DNA of 47,213 nt from Oscillospiraceae bacterium. GTDB taxonomy: Bacteria > Bacillota > Clostridia > Oscillospirales > Oscillospiraceae. The stretch spans positions 1-47,213 of the forward strand of contig JAFXAW010000023.1 of assembly GCA_017522015.1 (NCBI GenBank), written 5' to 3'. The stretch's first letter is position 1, and every line of letters starts with the position of its first letter. Below are positions 8,322 through 17,043 of this stretch, one piece after another. Made by a program: the position numbers and the translations under genes. A model generated the notes under the pieces. That model worked only from the letters and a program-made list of their open reading frames with translations. It was not told the origin of the DNA and did no database searches.

Positions 8322-9335
8322 TTACATGACGTAGCGTCCGGCAACGCCGATGAATGAAATGATCGCAAACAGGAGCGATATGCCGGTAAAGAGTGCGAAG
8401 AGCTCCTTTTCCGTCCACTTCTTCCCTGTCCAGCCGCCCATCTCCAGATGGTGATGCAGCGGCGCCATTTTGAAAATGCGTTTGCCGTGGCTGATCTTGA
8501 AGTAGAGGACCTGAATAATGTCCGAAAGTGTCTCCGCAATGTAGATGATGCCAAGCGGAATGAGCACCAGCGGCATATCCATCGCAAACGCCAGGCCGCA
8601 CACCGCGCCGCCAAGGAAAAGGGAGCCGGTGTCGCCCATAAAAATCTTTGCAGGGTTGTAGTTATAGAGCAAAAAGCCCATCAGTCCGCCGAAAAGCCCG
8701 GAAGCGAAGATACCGAGGGAAAGGAATTCCTGTCCCCAGCGGAACGCAATCACCGCATAGCAGAGCATAACGGGCAGCGTTGTACCGGTGGCAAGGCCGT
8801 CCACGCCGTCCGTGAGATTCACCGCATTGACGCAGCCGACAATGATAAACGCAGCAAAGATAAAGTACACAACCTCCGGAACGGGTACCGTGATGTTCCA
8901 GAACGGGATGTAGAGATTCGGCGTTGCGTAGCCGAACTTTCGCATCAGAAAGACAAAGGCGATCGCAACCACAAGCTGCAAAAGAAACTTTTGCTTCGCC
9001 TTCAGCCCGAGGTTCTGTTTCTTTTTGAGCTTTTCATAGTCATCCAGAAAGCCGATTGCACCGAAGATCAGCGCAAAGAGCAGCACGAAGATGTGTCCGA
9101 ACTCTCCGCGCAGCATTTCCGTCCAGCCCACGGCAAGACAGGCTGCCGTCACACCGCAGATGAAGATAATGCCGCCCATCGTCGGCGTGCCCGCTTTGGA
9201 TTTGTGCCAAATCGGGCCATCCTCCCGGATCTCCTGTCCGGCCTTGATCTTTCTCAGAAACGGAACAAGCGCGCTGCCGATCAGCACGGCAACAAACAGC
9301 GAAATCAAAAAGGCCAGTATCATTTTGAGCGTCAT
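8322..9335 (-). CDS. mraY: phospho-N-acetylmuramoyl-pentapeptide transferase MraY
   Basis: This 337-residue integral membrane enzyme joins UDP-MurNAc-pentapeptide to undecaprenyl phosphate, making lipid I. The characteristic motifs occur in order: FLDDYEK, NLTDGVDGLATG, FMGDTGSLFLGG and APLHHHLE. The aspartates and histidines bind Mg and substrate in this family. ATG 9335 has TTGGAGG 8 bases upstream; an in-frame TTG at 9350 is part of that ribosome site and is rejected as a start. It begins 45 bases after the murE stop, with no murF between them. Confidence 0.97.
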   Translation of the reverse strand: MTLKMILAFLISLFVAVLIGSALVPFLRKIKAGQEIREDGPIWHKSKAGTPTMGGIIFICGVTAACLAVGWTEMLRGEFGHIFVLLFALIFGAIGFLDDYEKLKKKQNLGLKAKQKFLLQLVVAIAFVFLMRKFGYATPNLYIPFWNITVPVPEVVYFIFAAFIIVGCVNAVNLTDGVDGLATGTTLPVMLCYAVIAFRWGQEFLSLGIFASGLFGGLMGFLLYNYNPAKIFMGDTGSLFLGGAVCGLAFAMDMPLVLIPLGIIYIAETLSDIIQVLYFKISHGKRIFKMAPLHHHLEMGGWTGKKWTEKELFALFTGISLLFAIISFIGVAGRYVM

Positions 9336-9380
9336 TGGTATGTCCTCCAAATGCGTTGTGATGGAATTTCCGGCGCGCGG

Positions 9381-10841
9381 TCAGCTTCTTTCCTGCGCCC
9401 GCTTTGCCAGATGCTCCGCGACGATCTCCCGCTCGTCCATGTGAAACTTCTCTTTGCCGATAATCTGATAATCCTCGTGTCCTTTGCCGGCGAGGATAAT
9501 GACGTCGCCGGGGCGGTGGTTGTCGATGACCCAGGCGATGGCATCCCGCCGGTTCACGATCACCTGATAGCGGTTTTTCTGGCAGTGCACGCCCTCGAGA
9601 ATGTCCGCGACGATCGCGTCGGGATCCTCTGTGCGCGGATTGTCGCTCGTCACGACAAAGAAATCCGAGAACTCAGCCGCCATCCGTCCCATAATCGGGC
9701 GCTTTGTACGGTCACGGTCACCGCCGCAGCCAAAGAGGATGACAAGTCTGCCCTCCGTGACCTCACGCATGCCGCGCAGGACATTTTCCATCGCATCCGG
9801 CGTGTGGGCGTAGTCAATCAAAATGGTGTAATCCCCGTCCGTGGGAACAACCTCCACCCTGCCCTTCACGCCCTGCGCATCGGAGAGTGCGTCGCAGCAG
9901 CTCTCGGCATCGAGGCCGAGCAGCAGGCCGCAGGTGATCACCGTCAGCGCATTGTAAACGGAAAAACGTCCCGGAATGCCGAGCTTTGCGCGCGCAAGAC
10001 CGCCCAGCGCCAGCGCGCAGAACTTCACGCCGTCTGCGGCAAGGCGCACATCCTTTGCCACCACATCCGCCTCGTTCTTCTCCAGAGACCAGGTAATCAT
10101 CGGACATTTTGCCGCTTGCAGCATGGTCTGCGCGTAGGCATCGTCCAGGTTGACGCCGCCCTTCTCACACTGAGAAAACAGCAGCGCCTTGGCCTGCGCA
10201 TAGGCCTCCATCGTTCCGTGGAAGTCCAGATGATCCTGTGTCAGATTCGTAAACAGGCCAACCGCAAAACGCAGTCCCGCAACACGGTGGAGCGTCAGCG
10301 AATGCGAGGACACCTCCATCACGACGTGCGTGCATCCGGCATCTGCCATATCACGCAGGAGCTTCTGCAGCTCATAGGACTCCGGCGTTGTGCGCTCCGT
10401 CGGCAAAATCTCCTCGCCGATCATGTTATGATTCGTTCCGATGAGCCCGACTTTGGCGCCAAGCTTCGTTTCCAGCAGGTGCTTGATAAGCATCGTGCTG
10501 GTCGTTTTTCCGTTCGTTCCGGTCACACCGATGATCTGCATATCCGATGCCGGATTCTTAAAGTATACTACGGAAACCAGTGCCAGCGCAAGGCGGGAAT
10601 CCCGCACAAGCACATAGGGCGTTTCCACGTCCGGCGCTCTTTCGCAAAGGACAACTGATGCGCCGCCGCGAACCGCCGCGCCGATGTATTTGTGTCCGTC
10701 CGTTTCAAAGCCCGGAATCGCGACAAACAGGTCGCCCGCATGGGCTGCTCTGGAGTCATAGCAAATGTCCCGGATCTCAAGCTCCGGATCCGCGTGCATC
10801 TCCAGCACTTCGATGTTCTGCAAAAGATCTTTGAGTTTCAA
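9381..10841 (-). CDS. murE: UDP-MurNAc-tripeptide synthetase MurE (meso-DAP type)
   Basis: This 486-residue ATP-dependent ligase adds the third stem-peptide residue. The P-loop GVTGTNGKTTST lies at 105-116, and the substrate-selecting motif DNPR (400-403, followed by TEDP) marks the meso-diaminopimelate class, so the wall should be DAP-type. The start is a TTG at 10841: GAGG sits 7 bases upstream, it falls 13 bases after the preceding PBP stop, and the protein begins with the expected KLKDLLQNI. The open frame runs 45 codons further upstream, but that part overlaps the PBP gene and has no family likeness. Confidence 0.96.
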   Translation of the reverse strand: MKLKDLLQNIEVLEMHADPELEIRDICYDSRAAHAGDLFVAIPGFETDGHKYIGAAVRGGASVVLCERAPDVETPYVLVRDSRLALALVSVVYFKNPASDMQIIGVTGTNGKTTSTMLIKHLLETKLGAKVGLIGTNHNMIGEEILPTERTTPESYELQKLLRDMADAGCTHVVMEVSSHSLTLHRVAGLRFAVGLFTNLTQDHLDFHGTMEAYAQAKALLFSQCEKGGVNLDDAYAQTMLQAAKCPMITWSLEKNEADVVAKDVRLAADGVKFCALALGGLARAKLGIPGRFSVYNALTVITCGLLLGLDAESCCDALSDAQGVKGRVEVVPTDGDYTILIDYAHTPDAMENVLRGMREVTEGRLVILFGCGGDRDRTKRPIMGRMAAEFSDFFVVTSDNPRTEDPDAIVADILEGVHCQKNRYQVIVNRRDAIAWVIDNHRPGDVIILAGKGHEDYQIIGKEKFHMDEREIVAEHLAKRAQERS

Positions 10842-10854
10842 TCTACTACCTCGC

Positions 10855-13185
10855 TTAGTATCTTCCGTCCATGCTGCTGTCCTTGTCAACCAGAGATACC
10901 GTGACAACGGTGCCGTGTTCGACCTCCGTGCCCTCCTCGATGCTCTGGCCGGAAACCAGCATATTTTCCGCATCAATCCTGGACATGTTGTCCGTATTGA
11001 TAAACAGTCCGTAATAACCCAGCCGCTGTCTTGCGATGGAATAGCTCAGGCCTGCCAGATTTGGCATTTCCTCAAGCTCCTCGCTCGCCTGCCAGTCGGC
11101 GTAGAACACGACCTGTGTTTCCGCTGCGACAATTGCGTCCTTGGCCGGAAGCTGATCGGTTACGACGGAGCCGTAGCCAATCGTGCGGAATGTGAATCCC
11201 GCTTCCTCCGCGGCCTTTTCCGCCTCCTCGATCGTCATGCCGACGAAGTCGGGCACACTGCGGTCGAGCGTGCGCAGTTCCTCCTCGGTGTACTGCGCCT
11301 CAATGCCCATGTAGGGCAGGATGTCTGCCATCATTTTGCCTACCGTGGGCGCGCCCATACGGCCGCCGCTGATGTAGATGCCTGTCTCCTCACTCGGTGT
11401 ATCGAGCAGGACAAGAATGGCGATCTGCGGATCGTCCATCGGCGCAACGCCGACGAAAGAGACGATGTATTCATTCGGGCCGCCGGCCGCGATCTGCGCG
11501 ACCTTCTCGGACGTGCCCGTCTTGCCTCCGATGCGGTAGCCTGCGACGTAGGCATTTTTGCCCGTTCCCTCTTTCGGATCGCTGACCACCGTTTCCAGCA
11601 TCTCGCAGACCTTTTGGCTGGTCTCCTCGCTGATGACCTGGCGAATCACCGTTGGCTCTATGCGCGTGACAACGCCTTCGTCGTCCGTGATCGACTTGAC
11701 AAGATGCGGCTGCATCAGGTATCCCCCGTTGACACAGGCGGAGACCGCTGTGATCAGCTGCAAAGGCGTTACGTTGAAGGTCTGGCCAAAGCTGGCAGCC
11801 GCGAGCTGGGAAAGGTTATCCTTTCGGTAAAAGACATTCGGCGTCCACCAGAGGCTTCCGCTCTCGCCGCCAAGGTCAATGCCCGTCGTCGCGGTCGGAT
11901 ACGCGTTCTCACTCTGCGGAATTTTCAGCAAGCCGAAGCTCTCTGCGTATTTATAGAAGGTCTCCGCGCCGATCCGCACGCCAAGCGAAATGAATGTGAC
12001 GTTGCAGGAATGCTGCAGCGACTGGGCAAGCGTCTGATCGCCGTGACCGCCGGCCTTCCAGCATTTTCGAGGATCCGTATCGCCGGTGACCAGAATGTCT
12101 CCGCCACAGAAGAAGTGGTCACTTTCGTTCGTGACGCCCTCTTCCAGCGCCATGGCAAGTGTGATGATCTTGAAAGTCGAGCCCGGCTCATAGGTGTCGG
12201 AGAGCGCTTTGTTTCGCCACTGACGCTGCTGCAGCTGACTGAACAGCGACTCCTTCACGGCAGGATCTTCGGCCTCTTCCACCAGCGCCTGATAATCGTC
12301 GTTGAGGATCTGATAATTGTTCAGATCAAAATTGCCGAGGCTCACCATACCCAGGATTTCGCCCGTATCGACCTCCATGGCGATTGCCGCAGCGCCGTTT
12401 TGCACGTCAAAGTCCTCCACCGCCTGCTGCAGATGCTTTTCCATATAGAACTGAATCGTGGAGTCAATTGTGGCCGTCAGGTCACAGCCGTCCTGCGCGT
12501 CATAGTATTCCTCGTACTTGGTGTACAGCATATCCGTGCCGTAGGAGTTCTTCGCGCGGACGATGCGTCCGTTCACGCCGGAGAGCTCATCCTCATAGTA
12601 GGACTCCAGCCCGCCGAGACCGGAATTCTCATTGCCGACAAAGCCGATCACGTGCGCAGCCAGACTCGAATAGGGGTAATAGCGCTTGGAGGTCGGCTCA
12701 AGCTTGATGCCGTTGAGCTTATTCTCAGCGATAAAGGCGCGGAGCTCATCGGCCTTCTCCTGCTCCACACGCTGTGCGATGGTCTGATAATAGGACTTTG
12801 TGTTCTTCGTCTTATCCAGCACTTCGGCATAATCCACGCCCAGAATCTCGCTCAGGCCGCTGGCGATCAGCGTCGGATCTTCATCGTACATAACGATCTC
12901 CGCGGGGCTGATGAACACGTTATCCGCACTCGCGCTCATGGCAAGGATTTTGCCGTTTCGGTCATAGATCGTGCCGCGGTTCGCGGTCACAACCGTCTTG
13001 CGCACCTGCTGGTTGATCGCCTCTTTTTCGTACATATCGTGGTCGACAATCTGCAGTTTATACAGCCGAATGCCCAGCACTATAAATGCAACTATGCCGC
13101 ACACGACCAAAAGGAAAAGTGTGCGGCGAAGCATCATTCTATTGGGGTGTAAACTGCCCTTGCGGCTCTTCTGATTCTCAGGCAT
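10855..13185 (-). CDS. spoVD: class B penicillin-binding protein with PASTA domains (SpoVD / PBP2B type)
   Basis: This 776-residue membrane-anchored transpeptidase has one N-terminal membrane segment (about 22-40), a dimerisation domain, and a transpeptidase domain with all three catalytic motifs: STFK (Ser336), SCN (393-395) and KTGT (555-558). Two PASTA repeats follow (about 634-690 and 700-765). ATG 13185 has CGGAGGG about 8 bases upstream. It cross-links septal peptidoglycan with the SEDS protein FtsW. The dcw position and the PASTA pair fit both vegetative PBP2B and sporulation SpoVD; if this genome has only one such gene it would serve both. The symbol is therefore tentative. Confidence 0.9.
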   Translation of the reverse strand: MPENQKSRKGSLHPNRMMLRRTLFLLVVCGIVAFIVLGIRLYKLQIVDHDMYEKEAINQQVRKTVVTANRGTIYDRNGKILAMSASADNVFISPAEIVMYDEDPTLIASGLSEILGVDYAEVLDKTKNTKSYYQTIAQRVEQEKADELRAFIAENKLNGIKLEPTSKRYYPYSSLAAHVIGFVGNENSGLGGLESYYEDELSGVNGRIVRAKNSYGTDMLYTKYEEYYDAQDGCDLTATIDSTIQFYMEKHLQQAVEDFDVQNGAAAIAMEVDTGEILGMVSLGNFDLNNYQILNDDYQALVEEAEDPAVKESLFSQLQQRQWRNKALSDTYEPGSTFKIITLAMALEEGVTNESDHFFCGGDILVTGDTDPRKCWKAGGHGDQTLAQSLQHSCNVTFISLGVRIGAETFYKYAESFGLLKIPQSENAYPTATTGIDLGGESGSLWWTPNVFYRKDNLSQLAAASFGQTFNVTPLQLITAVSACVNGGYLMQPHLVKSITDDEGVVTRIEPTVIRQVISEETSQKVCEMLETVVSDPKEGTGKNAYVAGYRIGGKTGTSEKVAQIAAGGPNEYIVSFVGVAPMDDPQIAILVLLDTPSEETGIYISGGRMGAPTVGKMMADILPYMGIEAQYTEEELRTLDRSVPDFVGMTIEEAEKAAEEAGFTFRTIGYGSVVTDQLPAKDAIVAAETQVVFYADWQASEELEEMPNLAGLSYSIARQRLGYYGLFINTDNMSRIDAENMLVSGQSIEEGTEVEHGTVVTVSLVDKDSSMDGRY

Positions 13186-13231
13186 TCGATATCCCTCCGG
13201 GGTCGGCAAAACTGTCCTTGCGTTTCACACG

Positions 13232-13261
13232 CCGATCCGATGCAAAGCTGTATCGGATCGG
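13232..13261. repeat. 10-bp hairpin between ftsL and the PBP gene
   Basis: CCGATCCGAT (13232-13241) pairs perfectly with ATCGGATCGG (13252-13261) around a 10-base loop. It lies in the mRNA between the ftsL-like stop and the PBP ribosome site. No T-run follows on the minus strand, so it is more likely a stability or translation element than a terminator. Confidence 0.55.
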
Positions 13262-13284
13262 TCCTAATAAAGATATGTGGATTC

Positions 13285-13833
13285 TCAGTCTAAATATTCG
13301 CCGATCGAGCCGACAAAATCGGACGCGCGGCCCAGCAGTCCATCCGACTCCTCTGCCGGGATAATCTCAACCTTGTCGCGCGCCGTACTGTTGATGCAGA
13401 AGATCTGGTCCTTGCTCGGCTTTTGCATGCCAAGTTCCTCGATCGCATACGTTTCAATCTCCGTAAGGTTAAACGTGCTCTCAAATTCAATGCGAAGACG
13501 GTTGCGCTCCATCTCCAGCGTTTCAATCTTCTCCGTCAGCTCAACCGCCTCGTTGCTCACAGCAGTCAGACTCACCTGTGCAAGCAGCATCACGACGATC
13601 AGCACAGCGGCAAAAGCAACGCCGATCACCGCCAGGGGCGAAATCGCCTGCCGGTTCTTCGCCGCTGTTTTAACCTGCGGCAGTTCTTCCTCTGCAGGGA
13701 TATCGTGAACCTGATGCGAAACCTGCCAGGACGCTTCCTCCGCATAGTCCGGATACAGGGCGGGATTATTAAAATCATAGGCAAGGCTGCCGTACACTGC
13801 GTTTGCGTTGTATGTTCCTGTGTTTTCAGCCAT
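13285..13833 (-). CDS. ftsL: FtsL/DivIC-like septum protein
   Basis: This 182-residue bitopic protein has a hydrophilic N-terminal tail of about 60 residues, one membrane segment (about 64-88), and then a short coiled coil (VELTEKIETLEMERNRLRIEF). That is the FtsL/DivIC layout. The position between rsmH and the PBP gene is the standard ftsL locus. By family knowledge FtsL scaffolds FtsQ/DivIB and DivIC and activates septal synthesis. The NLTEIETYAIEELGM segment after the coil recalls the family's membrane-distal motif. ATG 13833 has AGAGG about 9 bases upstream. The call leans on topology and synteny because primary sequence is poorly conserved. Confidence 0.82.
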   Translation of the reverse strand: MAENTGTYNANAVYGSLAYDFNNPALYPDYAEEASWQVSHQVHDIPAEEELPQVKTAAKNRQAISPLAVIGVAFAAVLIVVMLLAQVSLTAVSNEAVELTEKIETLEMERNRLRIEFESTFNLTEIETYAIEELGMQKPSKDQIFCINSTARDKVEIIPAEESDGLLGRASDFVGSIGEYLD

Positions 13834-13900
13834 GGCTTGTACCTCTCGTAATTGTTCTTGTGTTTTGATTGCGTGCGTTCAGTCCGACAGTCTGCCGGCT

Positions 13901-14833
13901 CTATACCCTCTCCGCCACGCGGAGCTTCGCGCTTCGCGCACGCGGATTATCTTCAAGTTCCTCTCCGGAGGCGATGATGGGCTTTCGCGTCACGCTGCGA
14001 AGCGTCTGCACAAAGCCGCAGGTGCAAACCGGGAAATCGCGGGGGCAGGTACAGCCTTTTTCCCGGGCCACAATGGCGTTTTTGACGATCCGATCCTCCA
14101 GCGAGTGGAAGCTGATCACCGCCAGCCGTCCGCCCAGGCAAAGCCGGTCCGCTGCCACGCCGAGCATTTCTGCCAGCGCATCGAGCTCGTCATTCACCGC
14201 GATGCGGATGGCCTGAAAGCTCCGCTTGGCCGGATGCTGCTTCTCCCGCAGCGCCGCTGCCGGCATCGCGCTTCGAATCAGATCAGAAAGCTCCGTGGTC
14301 GTTTCAATCGGGCGCTCTTCCCGTCTGCGCACGATGGCAGAGGCAATGCGCGCAGCATAACGCTCCTCGCCGTATTCAAAAAGGATGCGGCGCAACCTTT
14401 CCTCCGGCCACTCGTTGACGACCTCGCGCGCCGTAAAGCTCTGCGTTTCATCCATGCGCATGTCCAGCGGCGCATCGTGCATATAGGAAAAACCGCGCTC
14501 TGTCTCGTCCAGCTGCGGCGAAGACACACCAAGATCAAACAGCATACCGTCCACATGCGGCACCTGCTGCCTGTCCAGAATCGTTCCCAGCTCACGGAAG
14601 TTGCCGTGCACGATGGTAATGCGGTCCATATACGGTTCCAGCCGCCGCGACGCACGCTCAATCGCGCGCTCATCCTGATCGATACAGATCAGTTTGCCTC
14701 CGTTCAGGCGCTTTGCGATCTCCTCGGAATGCCCACCGCCGCCGAGCGTGCCGTCCACATAGACGCCGTCCGGCTTGATCTGCAGCGCTTCCACGCTCTC
14801 GTGCAGCAGCACACTTTTATGCACATAGTTCAT
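13901..14833 (-). CDS. rsmH: 16S rRNA m4C1402 methyltransferase RsmH (MraW)
   Basis: This 310-residue SAM-dependent methyltransferase modifies N4 of C1402 in 16S rRNA. The glycine-rich SAM site GTLGGGGHSEEIAKRL lies at about 29-44, and the C-terminal part VISFHSLEDRIVK is diagnostic. Its ATG (14831-14833) overlaps the mraZ stop by one base (TGATG), so translation of the two is probably coupled. It is the second gene of the dcw cluster. Confidence 0.97.
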   Translation of the reverse strand: MNYVHKSVLLHESVEALQIKPDGVYVDGTLGGGGHSEEIAKRLNGGKLICIDQDERAIERASRRLEPYMDRITIVHGNFRELGTILDRQQVPHVDGMLFDLGVSSPQLDETERGFSYMHDAPLDMRMDETQSFTAREVVNEWPEERLRRILFEYGEERYAARIASAIVRRREERPIETTTELSDLIRSAMPAAALREKQHPAKRSFQAIRIAVNDELDALAEMLGVAADRLCLGGRLAVISFHSLEDRIVKNAIVAREKGCTCPRDFPVCTCGFVQTLRSVTRKPIIASGEELEDNPRARSAKLRVAERV

Positions 14834-15249
14834 CAGAATTCCAGTTCCTTCATGACTGCCGCAATGTTCTCGGCCTGTTTTTCAATCGCACCGAGCTCAT
14901 TCCAGCTCGCAGTGTCCCAAAACTCGGCATGATTGTTGTTGCCGACCACCGTAACGTCCTTGGTCAGCTTGGCAAACTCGCGCAGATTCTGCGGCAGCAG
15001 AATGCGCCCCTGGCTATCCAGTTCGCACTTTGCCGCATACGCGAACAGCGGACGCATTTTCCGCTGCTTGACATAGGGCATGGCGTTGACCTTATCCGAG
15101 AACTGCTGCCAGCTCTCCGCGCTGTACGCGGAAAGACAGGGATCCATCGACAGCGTGACATAGAACACACTGCCCAGTTCGTCGCGCAATTTCGCCGGGA
15201 TGAACAGCCTGCCCTTGGCGTCAATCGTGTGCTGATATTCACCTGTCAT
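14833..15249 (-). CDS. mraZ: transcriptional regulator MraZ
   Basis: This 138-residue AbrB-fold protein has two copies of the family motif, DAKGRLFIPAKLRDEL near the N-terminus and DSQGRILLPQNLREF in the second half. MraZ is the first gene of dcw clusters and binds direct repeats in its own leader. The ATG at 15249 is preferred over an in-frame GTG at 15258 because the GTG lies within the GAGGTG ribosome site. A promoter and 10/11-base spaced GTG repeats are directly upstream, as expected for autoregulation. Confidence 0.95.
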   Translation of the reverse strand: MTGEYQHTIDAKGRLFIPAKLRDELGSVFYVTLSMDPCLSAYSAESWQQFSDKVNAMPYVKQRKMRPLFAYAAKCELDSQGRILLPQNLREFAKLTKDVTVVGNNNHAEFWDTASWNELGAIEKQAENIAAVMKELEF

Positions 15250-15295
15250 GCCGTTCACCTCGCTCCACTTCGCTTAAAATCGTGGGAAAATCATG

Positions 15296-15319
15296 CACTA
15301 ATCTGCCACTTTCCCCCAC
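15296..15319 (-). promoter_or_regulatory. candidate MraZ-binding boxes
   Basis: On the minus strand three GTG-containing boxes (GTGGGGG, GTGGC, GTGCA) recur at 10- and 11-base steps, with their GTG triplets at 15317-15319, 15307-15309 and 15296-15298. MraZ operators in other bacteria are short GTGGG/TGGGA direct repeats at one-helical-turn spacing. Here they lie just downstream of the predicted start site, suiting autorepression. Confidence 0.55.
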
Positions 15320-15331
15320 TTTAGTGTTCTC

Positions 15332-15360
15332 ATTATAGACACATCATTTTCAAAATGCAA
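15332..15360 (-). promoter_or_regulatory. promoter of the dcw cluster (mraZ)
   Basis: TTGCAT (15355-15360), a 17-base spacer and a perfect TATAAT (15332-15337) on the minus strand. Predicted transcription start is near 15325, about 75 bases before the mraZ ATG. Confidence 0.75.
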
Positions 15361-15403
15361 GAGTTATTTTCAAAATTTTTCATTCTGTTTTTCAACAAAT
15401 ATA

Positions 15404-15437
15404 GACCGCCGGGCACAGAAACCTGTGCCCGGCGGTC
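15404..15437 (-). terminator. terminator after the coiled-coil gene
   Basis: A perfect 15-bp stem, GACCGCCGGGCACAG (15404-15418) with CTGTGCCCGGCGGTC (15423-15437), has a 4-base AAAC loop. On the minus strand it is followed by TATATTTGTTG, a modest T-tract. It ends the EamA-uvrC-rsmD-coaD operon ahead of the mraZ promoter. Confidence 0.7.
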
Positions 15438-15487
15438 AAAAAATGCTGTTATTCGATTCACATCACGCCATGCAGCGTCTTGTCTTA

Positions 15488-16009
15488 TTAGAGCTCTTCC
15501 GCGCTCACGCGCTGGATCTGCTGTCTTGATGTACTCTGCGCTTCACTTGCAGCACCGGCGGCGCTGCGGAAGCGGATGCGGGACTGGCTGACCTCGTCCA
15601 ACGCGGTGGAGACGGCCTCCTCCGTGCGGCGCAGCGCGTCATCGACATAGTCGTTGGCGGCTTTCCGCAGTTCTCTCGATCTCTGCTCCGCGGTTTCGAT
15701 GAGCTCATTTGCGCGCAGCTTGGCCATGCGCACGATTTCCTGCTCTTCCACCATATGTCTGGCATGCTCCTCGGCAGCGCGGCGCATGGATTCGGCTTCC
15801 CTGCGGGCATTCTTGATGAATTCGTCACGCGCAGCAACCAGACGCTTCGCCTCGGCAAGCTCCAGCGGAAGCTGCGTTTTGACCTCTTCCAGCAGATTGA
15901 GGGCCTTATCCCGCTCAATGATGCACTTTTCGTTGCCAATCGGAACGCCCCAGGCCTCCGCGATCATGGTGTAGAGCATTTCCAGCAGTTCATGTACTTC
16001 GTTTTCCAA
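15488..16009 (-). CDS. coiled-coil protein encoded after coaD (DivIVA / F0F1-b-like)
   Basis: This 173-residue, highly charged protein is almost entirely helical from about residue 30 to 140, with long Glu/Arg/Ala-rich heptads (for example EFIKNARREAESMRRAAEE). There is no membrane segment. The start is TTG at 16009: AGGAGG lies 9 bases upstream and is shared with the coaD stop region, and no ATG is as well placed. The coaD stop is 6 bases upstream, so the two are co-transcribed. I do not recognise a defined family; the pattern recalls DivIVA-type or ATP synthase b-type coils. A role in division or scaffolding is only a guess. Confidence 0.8.
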   Translation of the reverse strand: MENEVHELLEMLYTMIAEAWGVPIGNEKCIIERDKALNLLEEVKTQLPLELAEAKRLVAARDEFIKNARREAESMRRAAEEHARHMVEEQEIVRMAKLRANELIETAEQRSRELRKAANDYVDDALRRTEEAVSTALDEVSQSRIRFRSAAGAASEAQSTSRQQIQRVSAEEL

Positions 16010-16015
16010 TTTCCG

Positions 16016-16501
16016 CTACCTCCTGTTTCCCGACTTTGCAAGCACGTCGTCAATAATTTCATAGGGGACAAACTCAGAAAGATCCGCACCGTAGCGCGCC
16101 ATCTCCTTGACGACGGAGGAGCTGAGGAAGGTGTATTTCTCGCTCGCCGTCAGGAAGAGCGTGTCCAGCTTCGGATTGATCTTTCTGTTAATCAGCGCCA
16201 TCTGGAATTCTGCTTCAAAATCAGACACGGCGCGCAGACCCTTTACGATCACCGCGGGTTCATGCTGCTCGGCAAACTCCGCCAGCAGACCGGAAAACGT
16301 CTCCACCTGCACGTTATGCAAACGCGCCACCACACGGTTGATGAGCTCGACGCGCTCGTCGAGCGTGAACATCGGATTCTTATCCGAGTTGACCATGACG
16401 CACACGATAACTTTGTCAAAAATGCTCGCCGCGCGGCGGATGATGTTCAGATGTCCGAGCGTGATCGGGTCAAAGCTGCCCGGATAGATGGCTGTGTTCA
16501 T
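16016..16501 (-). CDS. coaD: phosphopantetheine adenylyltransferase CoaD
   Basis: This 161-residue nucleotidyltransferase makes dephospho-CoA from 4'-phosphopantetheine and ATP, the penultimate step of CoA synthesis. The start carries the PGSFDPITLGH nucleotide-binding motif (residues 7-17), and the second signature appears as YTFLSSSVVKEMARYG. Its ATG overlaps the rsmD stop by 4 bases (ATGA), and rsmD-coaD is a widespread pair. Length is normal for the family. Confidence 0.97.
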   Translation of the reverse strand: MNTAIYPGSFDPITLGHLNIIRRAASIFDKVIVCVMVNSDKNPMFTLDERVELINRVVARLHNVQVETFSGLLAEFAEQHEPAVIVKGLRAVSDFEAEFQMALINRKINPKLDTLFLTASEKYTFLSSSVVKEMARYGADLSEFVPYEIIDDVLAKSGNRR

Positions 16502-17043
16502 CGTTCAGGATCCTTCTTGTCATATACGGTCAGCTTGACTCTGCCGTAATTGTAGTCTTTCCGCCTGAAATATGGCGCTGCGGCATCGGGAAGTTGGTGT
16601 TCCCGCCGCGTTTCGCATACTATTATACCACCTTGTGTCAGGATGTCAAACGCGAATATTTTTTGCAGAGCCTTGTCGCAAAGCATCGTATCATAGGGCG
16701 GGTCCAGGAAAATCAGGTCATAGGGACCGCAGTGCTCCAGATAGCGCAGGGATTCCGTTTGCAGAACCTCTCCGTCGAGCTGGCAGTGCTTCAGGTTCTC
16801 GCGCACAAGCGCAATGGCGGCGCGGCTCTCGTCCACAAAGGTGCAGGAGGCTGCACCCCGGCTGAGCGCCTCAATGCCAAGCTGCCCGGTGCCCGCGAAA
16901 AGATCCAGCACGCGTCTGCCCTCAATGTCGAACTGCACAATATTGAAGATCGCTTCCTTGACCTGATCGCTCGTCGGCCGGATGTCCATACCGTTCGGTT
17001 CGCTGAGTTTTCGCCCTCTCGCAGAGCCGGTAATCACTCGCAT
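16498..17043 (-). CDS. rsmD: 16S rRNA m2G966 methyltransferase RsmD
   Basis: This 181-residue SAM methyltransferase has the SAM motif VLDLFAGTGQLGIEALSRGA (about 46-65) and the catalytic motif DPPY (in LIFLDPPYD), as expected for N2-guanine methylation of 16S rRNA. ATG 17043 is supported by AAGGAGGAG about 6 bases upstream. It overlaps the uvrC 3' end by 10 bases and the coaD start by 4 bases, so translation is likely coupled along this operon. Confidence 0.95.
   Translation of the reverse strand: MRVITGSARGRKLSEPNGMDIRPTSDQVKEAIFNIVQFDIEGRRVLDLFAGTGQLGIEALSRGAASCTFVDESRAAIALVRENLKHCQLDGEVLQTESLRYLEHCGPYDLIFLDPPYDTMLCDKALQKIFAFDILTQGGIIVCETRREHQLPDAAAPYFRRKDYNYGRVKLTVYDKKDPER

Noticed and set aside
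10765-13152. A 795-codon plus-strand frame opposite the PBP gene (and a similar 736-codon frame at 8448-10658)
   Set aside because: Both are codon-position shadows of mraY, murE and the PBP gene; the minus-strand proteins carry complete catalytic motifs.
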